Shown in pieces: positions 54,150-62,012 of a stretch of 64,000 bases of DNA. Position 1 is the first letter of the stretch; each line of letters starts with the position of its first letter. The notes below the pieces were generated by a model. That model was not told the DNA's origin. It worked only from the letters and a program-made list of their open reading frames with translations, and searched no databases. The translations under genes were made by a program, and so were the position numbers. Where the stretch lies: NCBI GenBank assembly GCA_023398335.1, contig JAEWSJ010000037.1, positions 14,987 to 78,986 of the forward strand, given 5' to 3'. Source of the DNA: Bacillota bacterium. GTDB lineage: Bacteria; Bacillota_I; Bacilli_A; RFN20; CAG-288.

Positions 54150-54266
54150 AGATTTTGTGTTTTTATAAATTGTAAGGGTGTTATTTTTAGGATTAGACAC
54201 TAAAAAATATGAAATATATTTACAGTTTTTTTCTTCATTAAAAGAACTAATAAATAAATTAAACAT
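54144..54266 (-). CDS. Upstream leader ORF, 40 codons
   Basis: ATG at 54266 preceded by GGGGGAAGTG, stop TAA at 54146-54144 inside the 5' arm of the attenuator. Its product is 40 residues, Asn/Lys/Ser-rich, hydrophobic at the start (MFNLFISSFNEE), one Cys. An extended -10 (TGT-TAAAAT, 54332-54324) lies upstream. The stop-in-stem geometry repeats at 60217-60330. Either a regulatory leader peptide or a tiny gene. Confidence 0.55.
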   Translation of the reverse strand: MFNLFISSFNEEKNCKYISYFLVSNPKNNTLTIYKNTKSR

Positions 54267-54441
54267 CACTTCCCCCAATAATATAAGTTATGTTTTAAGT
54301 TCCCACTAAAAACTAACAAAATTATTTTAACATATTAAATCATGTTTTTGTTTATAAAAATGAATTATTTCACTTTTTTTACTAAAATATTGGTTTATTA
54401 GATATAATAAAAACATATAATAATTAAAGGAGCAAACATTA

Positions 54442-55848
54442 ATGAAAAAATCTTACTGTTTAATCTTATCTCTTTCACTTCTTCTTGTAGGATGTAACGA
54501 TGTTTCTTCCACTAGTAAACCTAGTTCTGAATCAACTAGCAGTTCAACTTCTAATTCTACTAGTAATATCACTTCTTCCGTTGCTCAATCTTATACAAAA
54601 AGCCAAACATATCAGCATTCATTTGTTTCAGGTGATATTAAGGCTGCAGGTGGTCAACTTAATTCCATTAACGGATTAACTTGGACAACTACTGCTACAA
54701 CATATCTAGGTTACACCACCGGAAAAGGTGTTCAACTTGGTTCTGCTAATAACCCACAAACTACTCCGTGGACTATCTCTACTTCTTTTGGTGAAGATAT
54801 CCAAATTGATTCATATGAAATCTGTCTTTCTAACGCTAAGGGCGGCAGTGCTAATTACATCGTAAGTGGTAGTAACGGGCAAATTAATACTGAAGATTTT
54901 TCTACTACTACTTCTTCCGCTTTCACTTATTCTACCGCCTTTACCACTTCTTCTTTTGAATTATCATTAAAAGCCAGTGCAAAAGGAATGTATCTAAATT
55001 CAATTAAACTTACTGTTAAAACAACAGAGTCTTCTTCTCTTTCTTTAAGTGAAGATGAGATTGAAGAAGAAGGTGATATTACTGAAGTTATTCCAGGTAC
55101 AGGATTAATACCTAAAGTTAACTTCCAAAGTCTAACCGATACATCTTCGTATTATACTGATGTAGATTTAACCGCGTCTGGAAATACACTAAGAACAAAC
55201 ATCCATAATAAAATATCAACAATGACAAATGTAAACTATGGTCAGGCAAGATATATGCTCCAATACTCCGATGAAAACCCTACTAAAAAAGGTTACTTAT
55301 ATGGTTTATATGATGGTGATGATATAAAAGCCAAATGGGATGAGGGAATATCTTGGAATAGAGAACATGTTTGGGCTTGTGCTCAAATGAAAATAGGCGG
55401 AGTTGATCCGCGTCCAGGTAATGATGATATAGGTATTGGAACAGATTTATTTAATTTAAGAGTGGCCTGTCCACAAGCTAATGGATATCACAGCGATAAA
55501 TTCTACGATTTAACCAATACTTCTAATACCATGTTACCTAACCTTACTTCTTCTGAAATATCTTCAGGAACTCATAATTTTACTGGAGATCATAGAGGAG
55601 ATGTAGCAAGAACTTTATTCTATATGTATTCAAACTATATAGATCTTCAATTAGATAATGAGTTGAATACAAACAATGATATATCTATGGGAAAACTATC
55701 CGTCTTACTTCAATGGAATAAAGAAGATCCTGTTGATGAATTTGAAAAGCAAAGAAACAACAGAATCTACAATTATCAAGGTAATAGAAATCCATTTGTA
55801 GATTATTACGACTCTGAAGGAAGTTTAGCAAATAGATTGTTTGCATAA
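54442..55848 (+). CDS. Secreted endonuclease I family lipoprotein
   Basis: Probable extracellular DNase/RNase for nutrient DNA. 468 residues. Lipobox SLLLVGC, Cys18. Ser/Thr linker, then the shared beta-sandwich (~50-200) with GKGVQLGSA, then the endonuclease I domain (~245-460): WNREHVWACAQMK with the catalytic His, TDLFNLRVACPQANGYHSD, TGDHRGDVARTLFYMYSNY. GGAG before the ATG. Divergent from the Ig-like protein, sharing a ~345-base regulatory gap. Confidence 0.93.
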   Translation: MKKSYCLILSLSLLLVGCNDVSSTSKPSSESTSSSTSNSTSNITSSVAQSYTKSQTYQHSFVSGDIKAAGGQLNSINGLTWTTTATTYLGYTTGKGVQLGSANNPQTTPWTISTSFGEDIQIDSYEICLSNAKGGSANYIVSGSNGQINTEDFSTTTSSAFTYSTAFTTSSFELSLKASAKGMYLNSIKLTVKTTESSSLSLSEDEIEEEGDITEVIPGTGLIPKVNFQSLTDTSSYYTDVDLTASGNTLRTNIHNKISTMTNVNYGQARYMLQYSDENPTKKGYLYGLYDGDDIKAKWDEGISWNREHVWACAQMKIGGVDPRPGNDDIGIGTDLFNLRVACPQANGYHSDKFYDLTNTSNTMLPNLTSSEISSGTHNFTGDHRGDVARTLFYMYSNYIDLQLDNELNTNNDISMGKLSVLLQWNKEDPVDEFEKQRNNRIYNYQGNRNPFVDYYDSEGSLANRLFA

Positions 55849-55868
55849 TAACAAAATTTATCAACGTA

Positions 55869-55900
55869 AAAAGGAACGGCATGTGTCGTTCCTTTTATTT
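55869..55900. terminator. Bidirectional terminator between endonuclease I and collagen-like genes
   Basis: AAAAGGAACG (55869-55878) with CGTTCCTTTT (55887-55896), T and A runs outside. Confidence 0.85.
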
Positions 55901-55929
55901 GTTCTAACGAAATAAGTTATAGTCCAAAC

Positions 55930-58900
55930 CTACATATAATAAACTGTAATTGAATTTATATATATTCTCTTTGAAGTTGATCCAATAGACAAATTATCAG
56001 AACTATTTATGTCAAACGTATATTCATCATAATCAGTTTTAAGAGTCTGGGAATCATCATTTACTTTTAATCCGGAATTGTCATTTCCATAATTTTTTGC
56101 TGAAATAACAACCTTTGTAATTGTCTTTGATGTAGACAAGGTAATATTACCAGTTCCTGAACCAGAGCCTAATTTATATGAACTATCTATTCCAGAAAAA
56201 ACCTTAGTTTTCGAAACCACAGTTATAATATTACCAGCCACATTATCAAAAGTTTTTTGAACGTCCGCTATAACCAAATCTGTACTACCATCAGTAGTGG
56301 ATTTTGGCATAGTATATTTCAATGAATATTCAACTACCTCACTCTTAAACTCAACAACAACCGCATTAGTATCGTCAGCGATGAATGAATAAATACCTTC
56401 AGTAGGAGTAATCTCTGTGCCATTTAACTTAACACTGGCAATCTCTTTTCCTTCTGCAGGATTAATAGTAATGGTAATAGAATCACCTTTAGTAATATTT
56501 TCTGTTGCACTTAAACTAAATGTTCCATAAGTATTGTCTTGTCCTTCAGCATAATCTATTGAAGCAGTAACTTTTTCATCTGTTAATTTACCATATGTAT
56601 CTAACGTAGTCTTAAATCCAGCTAAATCAATACCATTAACAGCTTCCTTTGTTTCTGCTTCATTAAGTGCCGCAACAATTGAATTATAATCATCAGTCAT
56701 ACTGGCGTAAATATCTGCTTTATATTCAGCTTCTATATATGTATTCCATATATTATCTATCTCGGTCTTTTTAGCTTCTTTAGTTTTCTCTATTGTCTTA
56801 TATGTGTCTAAAGTAGCTTTTAAGTCCGTGTAGACATCTTTTGATATAGCTTGTAAGCCAGTTAAATCTTCTTTAGTATTAATTGTATTAGATAAAGTTG
56901 TTATATCACCATCCATAGAAGTCCAATCATCTGCAAAGTAATTCGCTTCAACATATAAACCTTTAACATAATCGACATAAGCTTTGAAATCAGCTTTTAA
57001 GTTTTCAAAGTTATAATCTTTAAAGTTAATTGTTCCGTTGAATGCGCTATTATTTATAGAACCTGTACTATCGTAATATGAATACCAGAATTGACCATTA
57101 AGGCCTTCATTAGCAATAATTTTCTTACCGCTAGGACCAACCATGTTTTCAACGTTAATTACAACATTGGTATAATCATTTTTTAAAGCTTCTGAATTTA
57201 CTTGTTGGAAAATTAAGAATCCTTCATAATCACCACTTAATGTTTCATCATATTGGTTACCATCAAGATTAAATGTAAATCCAGTATTAGAATAGTTGGA
57301 AATTCTTAATCCATTTCCAGCATATTCCATATGGTTGTTCTTGATATTAATTACAGCTTCATCACTAATACGATAGAATGAAACAAAATTGTTAGAGAAC
57401 GAACCTTTTTTAGTAACGTTATTTTCAACAATAGTTCCAGAAGCGGTAGGATATGCTTCATCTTGAGAAAATTCAATTGGATTATATAAAGAAGCATTAG
57501 CACCAAAGAGATTGTTAGCTACTCTAACTTTACCTTTAGCTTCAATTACAGCGCCATCTCTATATCCAGTTAAATTATCAAAAGTACAACCTAATAATGA
57601 GAAATCGCCTTCAGTTTTAACACTAATGACTTTTCCTACTTTTGAACCATTTACTGATTTTGAAGAAACACCTTTAAAAGTGATATTATCAACAATTGAA
57701 TTACTTCCAGTAATATTTAATTGTCCATCAATGGAAGCATTATTACCAATGATTCTCTTTTCACCAAGCACTTCAACAACATCATCACCTAAATCGAAAT
57801 TAGCGTCTTTAACATAAATATACTTAGTTGAAGCATTTGCAGCAGCGGTTTTAAATTCATCAACCGTTGCAACTGGCTCAATCTTATAATTAACTGTGTA
57901 ATCATTCTTTCCACATTCTAAACATGTTTTTGAAGATACGTCATATAAATTACCTTTAACTAATTTATATGTAGATCCTTCATTATTCATCCAAACATGT
58001 TCACATGTTTTTGTATTAGTAATTTTTACTCTTTCAGAAGTACCATCGGTATAAGAGATAATATAGACATCATAACCTGGAACGGATTCAGTTTCGCTAT
58101 AAAGAATTGAAACTACACCTTTACCTTCTTCACCCTTATCACCTTTTGCACCTGTTTCACCGGTAGCTCCGGTAGCACCGGTGTTTCCTTTATCGCCTTG
58201 TTCACCCTTATCGCCTTTTGCACCCTTATCACCTTTTGCACCAACAACATAACCTAAATCATGCTTTGCTCCGCCATAAGTAACATATAAATGACCATCA
58301 GTATCTACATAGGCTTCAGTGATTGTGTCACCACTTTCACCTTTAGCGCCGGTATCACCCTTATCACCTTGGTCACCTTTTAGACCTTGATCACCTTTAG
58401 CGCCGGTATCACCCTTATCACCTTGGTCACCTTTTAGTCCAGTGGCACCAACTACTTTACCAACGTTAATTGGAGTACCTTCACCAATAGTAATAAGTAA
58501 ATTACCTTCAGCATCAATAGATACAGCAGTAATGCTTAAGCCTTGAATACCTTGAGCACCAGTTTCGCCTTTGATGTTACCAGTCTTTACCCAACCAGAA
58601 TCACCTTTTGAATATAAATCACAGGTGGAAGAATCGATATACAGATCACCTATACTTCCATTATCATTTGAAGGAACTCCTTCTCCATTTAATATAGTTG
58701 CACCTTTATCGCCCTTATCACCTTTTTCACCTTGAGCACCGTTAATCCCATCTTCGCCTTTAGCACCAGCGGCACCATCTTTTCCGTTTTCACCATCTTT
58801 TCCGTTTTGACCATTCTCTCCAGCGTCACCTTTTTCACCAGTTTCACCTTTGATATTGCCCATCTTAATCCAGCTATTTTTAGTCTTTACAAAGAGGTCA

Positions 58901-59349
58901 AAAGAAACTGTATTAATATACAAATCATTTTCTTTTCCGTTTTTATCATCAGGATTAGAAGTGCCAGTTAATATACTTGCACCATCTAAGCCGTTTATTC
59001 CATCTTTACCATCAGTTCCGTTGGTTCCGTTGGTACCATCTAAGCCGTCTTTTCCGTCTTCACCGTCTTTTCCATCTTCTCCTCTTATTGAGGCTAACCA
59101 ATCTTCATAAGATTGATAGGTATCAGGATTAGATTTCTTATATAAATCGTATATAGCTTTTAAATTAGCTTCTAAATCATTGTTAGTAGATGTAGTAGTA
59201 TCAGAAGTATCTGATCCACTTGTTGTGTTATCAGCAATTACATCGCTAGTTGGGAATGTAGGCAATTCAGCATCGTTACAAGATGCTAAGGTCGAAATAG
59301 ACAATAATCCAGCAACGATTATTGTGCTTAACAAATTAATTTTTTTCAT
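55930..59349 (-). CDS. Collagen-like, beta-helix surface lipoprotein
   Basis: 1139 residues from the ATG at 59349 (GGAAG 6 bases upstream). Lipobox STLASC, Cys24. Four blocks of Gly-X-Y repeats (from ~90 to ~400; many GDKGDTGAKGDQ and GKDGENGKDGAAG units) alternate with small linkers ending in DLYxxxxxxxxxxK, then a beta-helix region (~500-730; INITGSNSIVDNITF, IENNVTKKGSFSNNF) like those of carbohydrate-active proteins, a helical part (~760-900), and the shared beta-sandwich (YKLGSGSGTGNITL... RIYINSITVYYM) at the C terminus. Collagen-like repeats suggest a stalk. Host-binding or substrate-binding role is inference. Confidence 0.88.
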   Translation of the reverse strand: MKKINLLSTIIVAGLLSISTLASCNDAELPTFPTSDVIADNTTSGSDTSDTTTSTNNDLEANLKAIYDLYKKSNPDTYQSYEDWLASIRGEDGKDGEDGKDGLDGTNGTNGTDGKDGINGLDGASILTGTSNPDDKNGKENDLYINTVSFDLFVKTKNSWIKMGNIKGETGEKGDAGENGQNGKDGENGKDGAAGAKGEDGINGAQGEKGDKGDKGATILNGEGVPSNDNGSIGDLYIDSSTCDLYSKGDSGWVKTGNIKGETGAQGIQGLSITAVSIDAEGNLLITIGEGTPINVGKVVGATGLKGDQGDKGDTGAKGDQGLKGDQGDKGDTGAKGESGDTITEAYVDTDGHLYVTYGGAKHDLGYVVGAKGDKGAKGDKGEQGDKGNTGATGATGETGAKGDKGEEGKGVVSILYSETESVPGYDVYIISYTDGTSERVKITNTKTCEHVWMNNEGSTYKLVKGNLYDVSSKTCLECGKNDYTVNYKIEPVATVDEFKTAAANASTKYIYVKDANFDLGDDVVEVLGEKRIIGNNASIDGQLNITGSNSIVDNITFKGVSSKSVNGSKVGKVISVKTEGDFSLLGCTFDNLTGYRDGAVIEAKGKVRVANNLFGANASLYNPIEFSQDEAYPTASGTIVENNVTKKGSFSNNFVSFYRISDEAVINIKNNHMEYAGNGLRISNYSNTGFTFNLDGNQYDETLSGDYEGFLIFQQVNSEALKNDYTNVVINVENMVGPSGKKIIANEGLNGQFWYSYYDSTGSINNSAFNGTINFKDYNFENLKADFKAYVDYVKGLYVEANYFADDWTSMDGDITTLSNTINTKEDLTGLQAISKDVYTDLKATLDTYKTIEKTKEAKKTEIDNIWNTYIEAEYKADIYASMTDDYNSIVAALNEAETKEAVNGIDLAGFKTTLDTYGKLTDEKVTASIDYAEGQDNTYGTFSLSATENITKGDSITITINPAEGKEIASVKLNGTEITPTEGIYSFIADDTNAVVVEFKSEVVEYSLKYTMPKSTTDGSTDLVIADVQKTFDNVAGNIITVVSKTKVFSGIDSSYKLGSGSGTGNITLSTSKTITKVVISAKNYGNDNSGLKVNDDSQTLKTDYDEYTFDINSSDNLSIGSTSKRIYINSITVYYM
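58337..58437. repeat. 54-bp tandem repeat coding for collagen-like Gly-X-Y units
   Basis: Starts at 58337 and 58391; 46 or more bases identical across the two copies, period 54 bp (18 residues). In-frame copy change would add or drop six Gly-X-Y triplets. Confidence 0.8.
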
Positions 59350-59400
59350 GTTCAACTTCCTTTATTATTATTTAGTTTTTGATTTTACACAAGGATATGC

Positions 59401-59430
59401 ATGTCTAAGAACCCATATGTTCTTAGACAT
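59401..59430. repeat. 12-bp perfect hairpin between two lipoprotein genes
   Basis: ATGTCTAAGAAC (59401-59412) with GTTCTTAGACAT (59419-59430), loop CCATAT. No T run on either strand, so not a typical terminator; a processing or binding site is possible. Minus strand carries a 20-codon ATG frame through it (59430-59368) without a Shine-Dalgarno. Confidence 0.7.
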
Positions 59431-59478
59431 ACAATGAAATATATAGATTGGTATAGTAGTTAAATAGAATAATAAAAC

Positions 59479-60150
59479 TTATTTTGCTAAAACAATTGAT
59501 ATTTTTTCAATATAGCAAGCGTTTTGTGGTTTTGATAATTTGAAGAATGTGCTATCTGTTGTTGGAGTAATGTCATAGGAATTTGTTCCTAAAACGCCAG
59601 TAGTTGTAATTCCACCAGTTGTAGCACTTTCTAATGACTCAGAGCCAAAATAAACAGTAGGAATTGAAGGAGCATATTTAGAGGTTTCATACTTCGAATC
59701 TTCAAATTTCAAAGTAATTTTTTCGATTTTATTTGAAAAAGCAGTTGTATTAAATAATTCAGAATTCTTCTTACTAACAGATCCTAATTGAATATAAGTT
59801 AAAAGGGCATTAAAATCAGACATTAACTCTGTGAATTTATATGTTACACCACCTACTTCTTTTTCACCTGAAACATATGATTTACCTAATCCAAGTGATG
59901 TACCAGTTAATTCAATTGTACCTTCAACAGCTGGTGCAGTTGTAGGGGGTTCAGTCGTTACTGGTGCAGTTGTTGTAGGGGCAGCTGTGGTTGTAGGTGC
60001 TGGTGTTGTTGGAGCTGGAGTAGTTGTATTGTCGGATACTGTTGGAGTAGATGTAGGATTTTTAACAGAACTGCTATCTTCTCCACAAGCTGTGATTGCT
60101 AATCCCATTAATGGAACTAACGCTAAGACTAATAACGAACTTTTTTTCAT
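59479..60150 (-). CDS. Small surface lipoprotein with Thr/Pro linker
   Basis: 223 residues. Lipobox LAITAC, Cys22. Thr/Pro/Ala linker (~30-75: repeated TTPAPTT and TTAPT) and one beta-sandwich of the kind shared by neighbours, ending CYIEKISIVLAK. No catalytic motif. GAAAGGAAAAAAGT precedes the ATG at 60150. Upstream lie a leader ORF, an intrinsic terminator, a strong promoter and two TTGATATCAA palindromes, so it is likely regulated at the leader. Confidence 0.8.
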   Translation of the reverse strand: MKKSSLLVLALVPLMGLAITACGEDSSSVKNPTSTPTVSDNTTTPAPTTPAPTTTAAPTTTAPVTTEPPTTAPAVEGTIELTGTSLGLGKSYVSGEKEVGGVTYKFTELMSDFNALLTYIQLGSVSKKNSELFNTTAFSNKIEKITLKFEDSKYETSKYAPSIPTVYFGSESLESATTGGITTTGVLGTNSYDITPTTDSTFFKLSKPQNACYIEKISIVLAK

Positions 60151-60193
60151 AATACTTTTTTCCTTTCTTTCATTATGAATGGGATTTTTGTAG

Positions 60194-60218
60194 AAAAAAA
60201 GACTGTTCAGGCAGTCTT
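60194..60218 (-). terminator. Attenuator-type terminator in the leader of the 223-residue lipoprotein gene
   Basis: Minus strand AAGACTG (60218-60212) pairs with CAGTCTT (60205-60199), then seven T (60200-60194). Forty-five bases upstream of the ATG at 60150. The leader ORF stop codon (60219-60217) sits at the base of this stem. Confidence 0.8.
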
Positions 60219-60330
60219 AAAATCCGATAGATAAATTATTAGAGGTGCAAAAAGTTGTTTTAGTTGCGCATAAAAGCGTATAAGAAACATCAAAGTCATT
60301 TGTTAAGCAAATGTAACTATATGTGTACAA
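60217..60330 (-). CDS. Upstream leader ORF, 37 codons, TTG start
   Basis: TTG at 60330 with AGGAGG (60344-60339) 8 bases upstream, the best Shine-Dalgarno in this region. Runs 37 codons rich in Thr, Ser, Tyr and Cys (TYSYICLT... LLCATKTTFCTS), ending at TAA 60219-60217 on the first bases of the terminator stem. Too short for normal ORF listing. Could be a leader peptide controlling termination or a real small protein. No signal peptide visible. Confidence 0.6.
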   Translation of the reverse strand: MYTYSYICLTNDFDVSYTLLCATKTTFCTSNNLSIGF

Positions 60331-60413
60331 CTTCCTCTCCTCCTATAAATATATTTATGCAAATCACTATACGTAAACTTGCAAAGGTTACCCCACTAAC
60401 CTCTCTATATAAA

Positions 60414-60441
60414 ATTATAACATATTAAAAATTGATATCAA
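60414..60441 (-). promoter_or_regulatory. Promoter of the leader ORF and lipoprotein gene
   Basis: Minus strand TTGATA (60441-60436), 16 bases, TATAAT (60419-60414) with TGT just upstream (extended -10). The start near 60406 gives a leader of about 255 bases. The -35 lies inside one TTGATATCAA palindrome. Confidence 0.75.
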
Positions 60442-60459
60442 AACAAAATTTGATATCAA
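60432..60459. promoter_or_regulatory. Paired TTGATATCAA operator candidates
   Basis: Perfect 10-bp palindromes at 60432-60441 and 60450-60459, centres 18 bp apart, the first overlapping the -35. The spacing (just under two helical turns) suits two dimers on one DNA face. Confidence 0.6.
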
Positions 60460-60543
60460 AATGCATTATTTTACATTTATTGCTTAAAATAATAAATTTC
60501 TATTAAAAAGGCCACATAGAAATTTGTGACCAAATGAATTTAA

Positions 60544-61389
60544 TTATCTTTGTTTATTAAATAAACTCAATTCTTTTCTTTCAAGTTCATCCTTGATAGA
60601 AATTGAATCAATAATAAGTTTGATAATTTGATCTAAATCACTGCCCTTTGAATAATTAGCAGAAGCGATATAATTTACTCTACCATCTTCAAAAATCTTT
60701 GTGACTTTATCTTTTTTACCTCTTGGATAAACTGCAATAGAATTGCCACCATTTTCCTTACATAGAATCATACAAGGAACATCGGTAAGTCCATCCCCTA
60801 AATACACCATGTTTCTATATGGTATTCTTTTAGATACTGCTTTTTCATTTAAAGCTTTATCGTCTCCTGGATCAATGACCCCTTTAGAAATACGATAGAA
60901 ATACTGAGTCTTCATTGTATAGTTAACTGCAAACTTCGGCCAAATAGGTAAACCTGTTTTATCATCGAATAAGAATTCACAACCGTATATTGCTTTGAAT
61001 TCTTTAGCGATGGCACAGCCATCGACTATTTCTTTTGTTCCGGAAGAAATAAGATAATGTTCTACTTTAACATTCCTTGATTCTCCGTATTCATTAATAC
61101 GTTTAAACCAACCTAAGACGCCTTCATAGAAGGTAATATTTTTACCTAAACTATTAAGCCATTCTTTTGTCATCTTTACACCCTTTTCCTTGGCGGTGCT
61201 TACCATAACATACATATAAGACAAAATACTTTCAACACCAGTCTTGTTAGAGAATTCTGTGGTCTTACCCCAGAATTCCGCTGGTGTCATTCCCATTGCT
61301 GGAATAAAAGCGTAGTTTTGCATGTCCTCTTTGCAAAGCGTTTTATCAAAATCGTACATAATTGCCATTACTGGTCTTTTATCTTCCAT
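60544..61389 (-). CDS. HAD phosphatase, SerB/PHOSPHO-like
   Basis: 281 residues from the ATG at 61389 (GAGGAAAAGG upstream); the longer 298-residue frame adds 17 residues with no motif. Motif I MYDFDKTLCKEDM, motif II ISSGTKEIV, motif IV VYLGDGLTDVPCM. The large helical cap (~45-170) suggests a phosphoserine/phospholipid-type substrate, not identifiable. Unrelated to surface proteins around it. Confidence 0.9.
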   Translation of the reverse strand: MEDKRPVMAIMYDFDKTLCKEDMQNYAFIPAMGMTPAEFWGKTTEFSNKTGVESILSYMYVMVSTAKEKGVKMTKEWLNSLGKNITFYEGVLGWFKRINEYGESRNVKVEHYLISSGTKEIVDGCAIAKEFKAIYGCEFLFDDKTGLPIWPKFAVNYTMKTQYFYRISKGVIDPGDDKALNEKAVSKRIPYRNMVYLGDGLTDVPCMILCKENGGNSIAVYPRGKKDKVTKIFEDGRVNYIASANYSKGSDLDQIIKLIIDSISIKDELERKELSLFNKQR

Positions 61390-61512
61390 AATACCTTTTC
61401 CTCGCATTGATAGATTATCATTAAATTTCAATATTGTCAAAAAAAGTGCGTATTTTAAAGGATATTAAGCAATTAACAATTCTAAAAACATACTTATGTT
61501 GTTTTTAACTAA

Positions 61513-61890
61513 TTAAAACTTCTTAGCCCACAAAGAGTGGAGATTACAATAAGCATATGCCTCTTCTACTTTTTCATCTTTTTCTATATAGAAAACAGCT
61601 TCTGGTTTATCACCAGGCATTAATTCTTTTCTTTGATTTCCTTTATCAGTTGAAAGAAGAATCCATTCAATATAATGGACATCAACCATAGGATGCAAAG
61701 TCTCTCCGACTGTAACAGTAACTTTATTACCTTCAACTTTAATTACTGGAACATGCTTTTCATGTGCAGCATCAGTAGTATTAGGTATAATTTCATTCAT
61801 CTCTTTTCCACAACATACTAAAGGTACTTTCGTATCCTTAATCTTCACAACAATTTGACCACAGATCGAACACTTGTAGAACTTATTCAT
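61513..61890 (-). CDS. dfx: Desulfoferrodoxin (superoxide reductase)
   Basis: Reduces superoxide to peroxide without making oxygen; oxygen protection in anaerobes. 125 residues. N-terminal desulforedoxin site Cys7, Cys10, Cys26 and Cys27; catalytic iron ligands His46, His66, His72, Cys115 and His118 (EKHVPVI, HPMVDVHYIEW, YCNLHSLW). Two-iron class. AGGAGG before the ATG. Presence argues for strict anaerobe with transient air exposure. Confidence 0.97.
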   Translation of the reverse strand: MNKFYKCSICGQIVVKIKDTKVPLVCCGKEMNEIIPNTTDAAHEKHVPVIKVEGNKVTVTVGETLHPMVDVHYIEWILLSTDKGNQRKELMPGDKPEAVFYIEKDEKVEEAYAYCNLHSLWAKKF

Positions 61891-61951
61891 AATAAAGTCC
61901 TCCTATATATACATTTTACATCATATTTAAATATTATCAATTGTTTTGCTT

Positions 61952-61985
61952 AAAAAAACGTAAGACTAACAAAGGCCTTACGTTT
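61952..61985 (-). terminator. Terminator of the lipoprotein gene at 62013
   Basis: Minus strand AAACGTAAG (61985-61977) with CTTACGTTT (61964-61956), then TTTT. Confidence 0.8.
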
Positions 61986-62012
61986 AATAGTTAATTAAAT
62001 AAGCTTAATTAA

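Noticed and set aside
58732..59110. Plus-strand ORFs opposite the collagen repeats
   Set aside because: Repetitive Ser/Pro/Phe shadows of the Gly-X-Y codons on the coding strand.
59368..59430. 20-codon ORF upstream of the collagen-like gene as a fourth leader peptide
   Set aside because: No Shine-Dalgarno and it starts within a hairpin; not enough to call an ORF.
60236..60250. AGAGGTGC resembling the lysine riboswitch 5' end
   Set aside because: It is on the plus strand, opposite to the transcript, and the rest of the lysine riboswitch core is missing.
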